From Ruminococcus flavefaciens (GTDB lineage: Bacteria; Bacillota; Clostridia; Oscillospirales; Ruminococcaceae), in NCBI GenBank assembly GCA_004554385.1, contig SFMO01000201.1, positions 1 through 5,569 of the forward strand: a DNA stretch of 5,569 nucleotides, written 5' to 3'. Of this stretch, positions 1 to 3,871 are shown piece after piece. Both the position numbers and the translations under genes were made by a program. The notes under the pieces are model-generated. The model saw nothing but the letters and a program-made list of their open reading frames with translations. It did no database searches and had not been told where the DNA came from. The number at the start of each line of letters is the position of its first letter. Positions within the stretch are counted from its first letter, which is position 1.

Positions 1-96
1 AAAGTTTAGATTTTCTCAAAATGCTTATCTTTTGGTCTTTGGTTCGGAATAGTGTAGTGCTGGCGGTCTATCTATTGTTTTCGGTTGCTTGCTTCT
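1..96. other. Unassigned sequence beyond the polymerase break
   Basis: No frame on either strand gives a recognisable protein here, and no hairpin or RNA gene is evident. It may be the far side of a deletion that removed the rest of the polymerase gene, or the start of another element cut by the window edge. Confidence 0.3.
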
Positions 97-270
97 TTAC
101 CGTACATGAGCATTTAGTGACGGAGTAACGGCAAGACAGATAGTCTTTTCTGTTCGGCTTTCATCGGCTACAACAAGGTTAGTGTTTAGCGGATCAAGAT
201 TTCTCTCCACACACTCTACGCTTGCATAAAATGATTTTAAGTCGATTGCTATATACGAACGTTCTGACAT
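97..270 (-). pseudogene. Broken Y-family DNA polymerase (ImpB/MucB/UmuC-like), N-terminal fragment
   Basis: The ATG at 270 follows a very strong binding site (AGGAGAGGTG). The 57-residue product begins with YIAIDLKSFYASVECVERN, which contains the first catalytic Asp of Y-family polymerases (ID.KSFYASVE), then NLVVADESRTEKTICLAVTPSLNAH, typical of the ImpB/MucB/SamB branch that Firmicute mobile elements often carry. Complete members run to several hundred residues and continue after this point with a GIPGR-like stretch. Here the frame ends at TAA (99-97) after VR, and none of the other minus-strand frames down to base 1 resumes recognisable polymerase sequence. Such enzymes perform error-prone translesion synthesis under SOS control; this fragment cannot. 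A deletion rather than a single-base frameshift is favoured, but the window ends too soon to show the far side. Confidence 0.85.
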
Positions 271-305
271 ATCTGCTCACCTCTCCTCTTTTGGAATATA
301 TATTT

Positions 306-334
306 ATTATACCAGTATCAGAAAATTTATTCAA
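306..334 (-). promoter_or_regulatory. Strong promoter of the ImpB/UmuC-like fragment
   Basis: On the minus strand TTGAAT (334-329), a 17-base spacer and TATAAT (311-306) form a near-consensus sigma-A promoter; TG one base before the -10 adds an extended element. Transcription would begin about 35 bases before the ATG at 270. A near-match to the Gram-positive LexA box, GAGC-N4-GTTC (355-366; consensus GAAC-N4-GTTC), lies about 20 bases upstream, suggestive but imperfect. Confidence 0.8.
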
Positions 335-464
335 TATAAATATTGCACAAATATGAGCATTTGTTCTTGTCACAATTTTATATGTATTATATATATGCCC
401 ATAATATCATAATAGCATATCAAGTGTGTAAAATTTCGGACAGCAAACTAACCAAAATGATTAT

Positions 465-749
465 TTATTCATTGTAATCTTCATCGTCCATATATCCCAT
501 ATCAATACGCCTATAATACTGTTTATCCTCGTATGAGTTGTATATATCATCTGCCTTCTGAGCAATAGGCTGAAAATATTTTCCTGCCTGTTCAGCAGTA
601 TTATCCAGATATGTCTGAATAATATGATATTGCTCCCTTATCGGCAGATTTACGATATTTTCTGTCGGCAGTCCTTCCTCTTTCATCATTTCAATAGTAT
701 CAGCTCCAAACAAATCAATTATAAACTGCATCAGCATCATATCTTCCAT
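465..749 (-). CDS. Small acidic protein of unknown function
   Basis: The chosen ATG at 749 gives 94 residues and is preceded by GGGAG at eight-base spacing; the frame is open further up to 791 but without a better start. The protein is acidic, rich in Met near its start (MEDMMLMQF) and in Tyr, Asp and Glu near its end (YMDDEDYNE). A helical region with an amphipathic character (FIIDLFGADTIEMM) begins it; there is no signal peptide or membrane segment. It stands alone between a terminator pair and the promoter of the polymerase fragment, so it is probably its own transcription unit. I do not recognise the family. Small acidic proteins in mobile elements may be DNA mimics or regulators, but nothing here proves that. 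Confidence 0.6.
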   Translation of the reverse strand: MEDMMLMQFIIDLFGADTIEMMKEEGLPTENIVNLPIREQYHIIQTYLDNTAEQAGKYFQPIAQKADDIYNSYEDKQYYRRIDMGYMDDEDYNE

Positions 750-771
750 TTCAGTCACTCCCGTTTTAATT

Positions 772-800
772 ACTATACTATAAAACTCCAAATTTCACAA
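772..800 (-). promoter_or_regulatory. Candidate promoter of the small acidic gene
   Basis: On the minus strand TTGTGA (800-795) is followed after 17 bases by TATAGT (777-772). An overlapping TATAGT at 782-777 offers an alternative -10 box. The match is moderate and start of transcription would fall a few bases before the GGGAG binding site. Confidence 0.45.
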
Positions 801-812
801 ATTGCAACAGAT

Positions 813-847
813 AAAAATAGACAATATTTTATTATTGTTATTGTCTA
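813..847 (-). terminator. Second AT-rich terminator-like hairpin
   Basis: TAGACAATA and TATTGTCTA form a perfect 9-bp stem with a 12-base loop, followed on the minus strand by TTTTT. It may back up the GC-rich terminator just upstream. Since it sits shortly before the promoter of the small gene at 465-749, it could alternatively be an operator. Confidence 0.5.
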
Positions 848-864
848 AATTTCAAAAGTCATAG

Positions 865-894
865 AAAAAGGCGGCCATTGCTCGAATGGCCGCC
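865..894 (-). terminator. Rho-independent terminator after the helicase remnant
   Basis: On the minus strand GGCGGCCATT pairs perfectly with AATGGCCGCC around a five-base loop, followed directly by TTTTT. It lies 26 bases past the stop codon at 921. This is a classic strong intrinsic terminator and the opposite strand lacks a U-tract, so it serves minus-strand transcription. Confidence 0.92.
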
Positions 895-920
895 ATAAAA
901 CTATTCAATTATTTCAGCTT

Positions 921-2243
921 TTAACGGCTGATATTGTCTTTTGTCTGCTCGATTTCATCATCACCGGTAACAGGAGAATATCCCTGCACCTCAATATCGT
1001 CCATCCAGTCATCGGCAAAAGCAAGAATATCGTTTATCTGCTTCATAGTTTCGGGCTTTCCGTCTGATATGTCATATTCCTCATATACACCCTGAAAGCT
1101 GTTTTCAAAGCTGAGCGGAATAACCTTTTGGTTTTCATAATCGACCTTGAAATCAATACGGGGATCGTACATTAAATCTCCGTTCTGCACCGTTGTCTGT
1201 GCGATCGTAAGAACATCGCTGTTCATCTCAACGTGCAGGGGCATAAATGCTTCGCAATTCGATTCATACTTGATATAGGACTTCTCGCCCGTAAGCACCT
1301 CGGTGAAATCATCAACGAAGCGTTCAAACATATCCCTCTGTGCCGAATCGTCCGTAAGCTCAAACTGTGTGAGCTTAACGTGAACGTCCTCCAGCTCCGC
1401 TTCCGCAGCAGCAAGCTCCTGTTCCTTTTCAAAAGGCTTTTCAACGTCTATTTTCATCTGCTCAAGCTCGCTTTTCTTTGTTTCCACTTTGGCTGTAAGT
1501 TCAACAATGGTTTTCTGAATACTGTTAATGGCGTTATCAAGCCTGATTATGTTTCCGGTGGTGGTTTCAATATTCAGATCGCAATAGTGAGCCTTTTCAC
1601 CCTTTAGGCAAGCCTGCGGCATTTTTCTGAAATCATTATACATAATCGACAGCTGCATACCTCTGTACTCGCCCAGCATAATTTCCTTGCCTGACATAAT
1701 CGCACCCAGATTCTTGTTGAGAGCTTCCTTGAATGCTTCTCCGGCTTCCTTTCGGGTAGGATATACCTTGTCACCCATTTTCAGAGGATATGATACCTTG
1801 CCTTCCTCATCAATGGCCTTAGGTGCGGAGTTTGCAGTATTCATATCGGCTGTGAAATGCTTGATAATAAGCTCACTCTGCTTAATTTCATTGGGATACT
1901 TAACACGAATATTGTCCTGAAGCTCATAGATGTTTTCGTTGTATCGTGCTTTCTCCATTTTCAAGTCCTTTATCTGTGCCTGCAGCTCCATCTCACGCTT
2001 AATCAAGGGATTGCCTGCACACAAAGCCTTTACCTCTGCATAGTCAAGAGCCTGCTCGTCAATATCCGCACAAGTTCTTTCGGGAGTTTTTGAGGTCATA
2101 ATCTGTGATATAAACCTCTGCTTATTCTCCAAAATCTGATAGAGGTAGGCATCGAAGCTCTTGTCTGTCACATAACGATATATATCGACTTCGGGATTTT
2201 CGTTGCCCTGACGCTCGATACGACCGTTTCTTTGCTCCATATC
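921..2243 (-). pseudogene. Remnant of a second, diverged helicase C-terminus
   Basis: Similarity to the helicase at 3872-5569 starts abruptly at DMEQRNGRIERQG, the middle of helicase motif VI, and runs about 440 residues to TAA at 921. By hand alignment the first 77 residues are about 71% identical to the other copy; later parts diverge strongly. Motifs I-V are absent, so no helicase activity is possible. Then come a coiled coil (about 240-296 from the break) and a C-terminal segment (about 302-421) that the other copy lacks; it includes DPRIDFKVDYENQKVIPLSF and resembles small conserved domains of plasmid proteins, which I cannot name securely. The frame stays open upstream to 2495 through unrelated sequence; an ATG at 2381 with a binding site, or the ATG at 2240, could give a product. 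Most likely a deletion or insertion remnant, though a translated fragment with a DNA- or protein-binding role is possible. Confidence 0.8.
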
Positions 2244-2320
2244 AGTAGAACAATTCTTACGGAACATCGAAAAACACAATAGAACAAAGCTGTAATATAT
2301 TGAGCAAATCCAACTACCTC

Positions 2321-2370
2321 TCATAAAATAAAACAACAGAAAGCGGATAATTAATCTGCTTTCTGTTGTT
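2321..2370 (-). terminator. Rho-independent terminator-like hairpin
   Basis: On the minus strand AACAACAGAAAGC pairs perfectly with GCTTTCTGTTGTT (13 bp) around a 13-base loop, followed by TTTATTTTAT. This is a strong intrinsic-terminator shape. It would end transcripts coming from the methyltransferase gene, or attenuate transcription into the downstream helicase remnant. It lies inside a short open frame that begins at the ATG at 2381, which has an AAAGGTGG-type binding site (2399-2392), an arrangement reminiscent of an attenuator leader. Confidence 0.7.
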
Positions 2371-2412
2371 ATTCTTTGCATTTGTTTACACCCACCTTTC
2401 ATGTTATGGTTA

Positions 2413-2442
2413 GCACGGGCGCATACATAGGTGCGTCCGTGC
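2413..2442. repeat. GC-rich hairpin in the intergenic region
   Basis: GCACGG and CCGTGC form the outer stem, followed by one mismatch and a CGCA/TGCG inner stem around an eight-base loop. It is flanked by near-identical direct repeats TTATGGTTAG (2404-2413) and TTATGGTGAG (2452-2461). It is markedly richer in G+C than its surroundings. No U-tract follows on either strand. Function unknown; a structured leader RNA or protein-binding site is possible. Confidence 0.5.
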
Positions 2443-2470
2443 GTCATAGTATTATGGTGAGCGCAAACGA

Positions 2471-2501
2471 TAACCATTAAAAGAATAGTCAACAATGGTT
2501 A
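2471..2501. repeat. Inverted repeat just downstream of the methyltransferase gene
   Basis: TAACCATT (2471-2478) and AATGGTTA (2494-2501) form a perfect 8-bp stem with a 15-base loop, starting 17 bases after the methyltransferase stop codon. No U-tract follows on the minus strand, so it is not a standard terminator. The ATGGTTAG motif within it recurs at 2406-2413 and, with one change, at 2454-2461. Confidence 0.5.
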
Positions 2502-2517
2502 GAGGGATAATTCATCA

Positions 2518-3651
2518 TTAGTTTTTCTTACGTTTCCTTTTGGCTTTATGTTTTGCAAAAGGGTGACGTTTTTCTTTTCTTATCCCTCTTGTTGTATCAG
2601 CTTTATTGTCAGAAAGCTTGTGTATCACAGGCGACATCTTTTCAGGTGAATCAGACGTAGGAGCGTCGTTCCCTTTATTATAATCACTTACTAATTGACC
2701 ACAGGCAGCTTTTATTCTATTACCTCTTGATTCCCGAAGTTTTACTTCCAAGCCAGCCTCCTCTAGTCTAATCTTAAATGCAACCAATTGTTGCTTGTTA
2801 GGACGTTTGATTCTCTTACAGGCAGTTTCATTATATTGTAAAAGATTAATCAGTACATTTTTTCCTCTAAACCATTTACCAAGTTGTCTTACGTCTGAAG
2901 CCCTATCATTAATTCCAGGAGCGAGCAGATATGCAATGGTAATCTTTCTGTTATGTCGTTCAGAATAGGAAAGCGCAGCTTCGACAACACTATGAATGCT
3001 ATTGGATTTCATGTGCGGCATAATCATGTTTCTAGTTGCTTGATCCGTTGCGTGAAGAGAGAGTGTAAACTGAATCTTTAAATGCTCCTCTCTCAGTCGC
3101 TTCAACTGTTCAACTGGTCCAACAGTCGATACATTTATGCCATCTGTAGGAAAATTAAGTCCATTGCGATCACGAAGTATATGAATACTTTTAATCAGAT
3201 TATCATAATTAAAGAGAGGTTCTCCCATCCCCATAAAAACGATTCTGTTGACACGTTCTTTCAAAAGAACGATTTGCTGAACTATTTCAGCTGGTGAAAG
3301 ATTGCGAATAAATCCATTTTTTCCTGATGCACAGAAAATACACCCCACCGGACAACCGACCATAGTGCTAACGCATACCGTATTGCCAGTCCTTCTTTTA
3401 ATGCATACTGTTTCAATGCAGTAGCCATCTTGTAATTCAAAAGCATACTTTGTAGTATCTCCCCCTACATATATGTCTTTTATAGTCATAGTTTGATTTT
3501 TAGGACTTACGCCATTTTTATACAAGGTTTTGAATAAAGACTTAGCTCGTTCTTCTCCCATACATTTGGCTACTTCATCAAAAGTATAATTGTACGGATT
3601 GCCCTGAATCATTTCTAATGTAGGAGGGCCCATTTTCTCTTTATTTGCCAT
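2518..3651 (-). CDS. RlmN/Cfr-family radical-SAM RNA methyltransferase
   Basis: This 377-residue protein carries the family hallmarks. The iron-sulfur motif is CPVGCIFC (Cys100, Cys104, Cys107), followed by ASGKNGFIRNL. Other conserved elements are the SAM-binding FMGMGEPL (near 139-146), SLHA (198-201), a conserved Glu80 in IETV, and the two methyl-transfer cysteines: Cys93 in VCVS and Cys317 in AACGQL. Such enzymes methylate A2503 of 23S rRNA at C2 (RlmN, housekeeping, also tRNA) or C8 (Cfr, resistance to several drug classes). The sequence is divergent from both. The N-terminal region is short (about 65 residues before the TKYAFEL strand), and a 57-residue tail rich in Lys/Arg follows ACGQL. 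The start at 3651 is chosen because GAGGAAAGGAA lies just upstream; the frame also opens at a TTG (3696), but that falls inside a leader hairpin. Chemistry is secure; target position and resistance role are not. Confidence 0.9.
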   Translation of the reverse strand: MANKEKMGPPTLEMIQGNPYNYTFDEVAKCMGEERAKSLFKTLYKNGVSPKNQTMTIKDIYVGGDTTKYAFELQDGYCIETVCIKRRTGNTVCVSTMVGCPVGCIFCASGKNGFIRNLSPAEIVQQIVLLKERVNRIVFMGMGEPLFNYDNLIKSIHILRDRNGLNFPTDGINVSTVGPVEQLKRLREEHLKIQFTLSLHATDQATRNMIMPHMKSNSIHSVVEAALSYSERHNRKITIAYLLAPGINDRASDVRQLGKWFRGKNVLINLLQYNETACKRIKRPNKQQLVAFKIRLEEAGLEVKLRESRGNRIKAACGQLVSDYNKGNDAPTSDSPEKMSPVIHKLSDNKADTTRGIRKEKRHPFAKHKAKRKRKKN

Positions 3652-3690
3652 GATAATTCCTTTCCTCGCATTGTATTTAAGTAATATTTT

Positions 3691-3708
3691 ACACAAGCCA
3701 ACTTGTGT
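3691..3708 (-). promoter_or_regulatory. Small leader hairpin with a competing partner in the leader frame
   Basis: In the minus-strand RNA, ACACAAG (3708-3702) pairs with CTTGTGT (3697-3691) across a four-base loop. The same ACACAA can instead pair with TTGTGT inside the leader-peptide frame (3743-3738), so two mutually exclusive folds exist. The hairpin lies between the leader stop codon and the ribosome binding site. It does not directly cover the binding site and has no U-tract, so the mode of control, if any, is unclear. Confidence 0.35.
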
Positions 3709-3711
3709 GGA

Positions 3712-3750
3712 TTATAACTTGAAAACATCAAAAGGGTACACAAACCCCAT
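3712..3750 (-). CDS. Candidate 12-residue leader peptide MGFVYPFDVFKL
   Basis: An ATG at 3750-3748 opens a 12-codon frame, MGFVYPFDVFKL, ending at TAA (3714-3712). It starts about one base after the predicted transcription start, so it would be read from a leaderless or nearly leaderless message; no Shine-Dalgarno site is possible. Short leader peptides upstream of ribosome-modifying genes often sense drugs that stall ribosomes, and here the frame precedes an RlmN/Cfr-family gene by 60 bases. I do not recognise the peptide. A second ATG in another frame (3728-3726) opens a 37-codon frame running to 3615 across the methyltransferase start, but it also lacks a binding site. Translation of either frame is inferred; chance occurrence cannot be excluded. 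Confidence 0.4.
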   Translation of the reverse strand: MGFVYPFDVFKL

Positions 3751-3757
3751 TGTATAT

Positions 3758-3786
3758 ATTATACATCTTTTTTTTCTTTCTGTCAA
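3758..3786 (-). promoter_or_regulatory. Consensus sigma-A promoter of the RlmN/Cfr-like gene
   Basis: On the minus strand a perfect TTGACA (3786-3781) is separated by exactly 17 bases from a perfect TATAAT (3763-3758). The spacer contains an A-rich run. The predicted start of transcription is about 3751. Both hexamers and the spacing match the sigma-A optimum, so strong expression is expected unless it is held back after initiation. The leader structures downstream would be a place for such control. Confidence 0.9.
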
Positions 3787-3796
3787 GATAGAAATT

Positions 3797-3842
3797 GCAT
3801 CCCAATAATGTGAATTATATCATTTTTCACTTATTGGGATGC
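3797..3842 (-). terminator. Long inverted repeat, possible terminator of the helicase gene
   Basis: GCATCCCAATAA (3797-3808) pairs perfectly with TTATTGGGATGC (3831-3842). After one unpaired base the stem continues GTGAA/TTCAC, giving about 17 bp around an 11-base loop. It begins 30 bases beyond the helicase stop codon, where a terminator would be expected. The RNA that follows on the minus strand (AATTTCT) is only moderately U-rich, so termination efficiency is uncertain. It also lies just upstream of the -35 box of the next gene and could insulate that promoter or bind a protein. Confidence 0.55.
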
Positions 3843-3871
3843 ATACTTACTTAGAATAATCTTATAGTTGC

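Noticed and set aside
361..464. Further promoter or small gene in the A+T-rich gap
   Set aside because: Several TATA-like strings occur but none has a properly spaced -35 partner, and no frame has a binding site.
1233..1607. Plus-strand open frames opposite the helicase genes (also 4215-4978 and 4968-5285)
   Set aside because: They are antisense shadows: no ribosome binding sites, no recognisable domains, and the minus strand carries clear conserved coding sequence.
2244..2495. Treating the whole frame from 2495 as one intact 524-residue gene
   Set aside because: The first 84 residues match nothing in the other helicase copy, are coded across inverted repeats and a terminator, and no binding site supports the start at 2495.
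2404..2500. Group II intron or IS end
   Set aside because: GCGCCCG-like and hairpin sequences were suggestive, but no domain V-type hairpin, intron-encoded protein, transposase or flanking target duplication is visible.
2518..3651. Calling the gene cfr or a Cfr(C)-type resistance gene
   Set aside because: By eye, similarity to Cfr is well below that expected, and several positions (for example FIRNL, LRESRGN) look closer to RlmN or to neither. Only family level is justified.
3652..3696. Upstream TTG start for the methyltransferase, adding 15 residues
   Set aside because: It lies inside the leader hairpin without a binding site, whereas the ATG at 3651 has GAGGAAAGGAA at suitable spacing.
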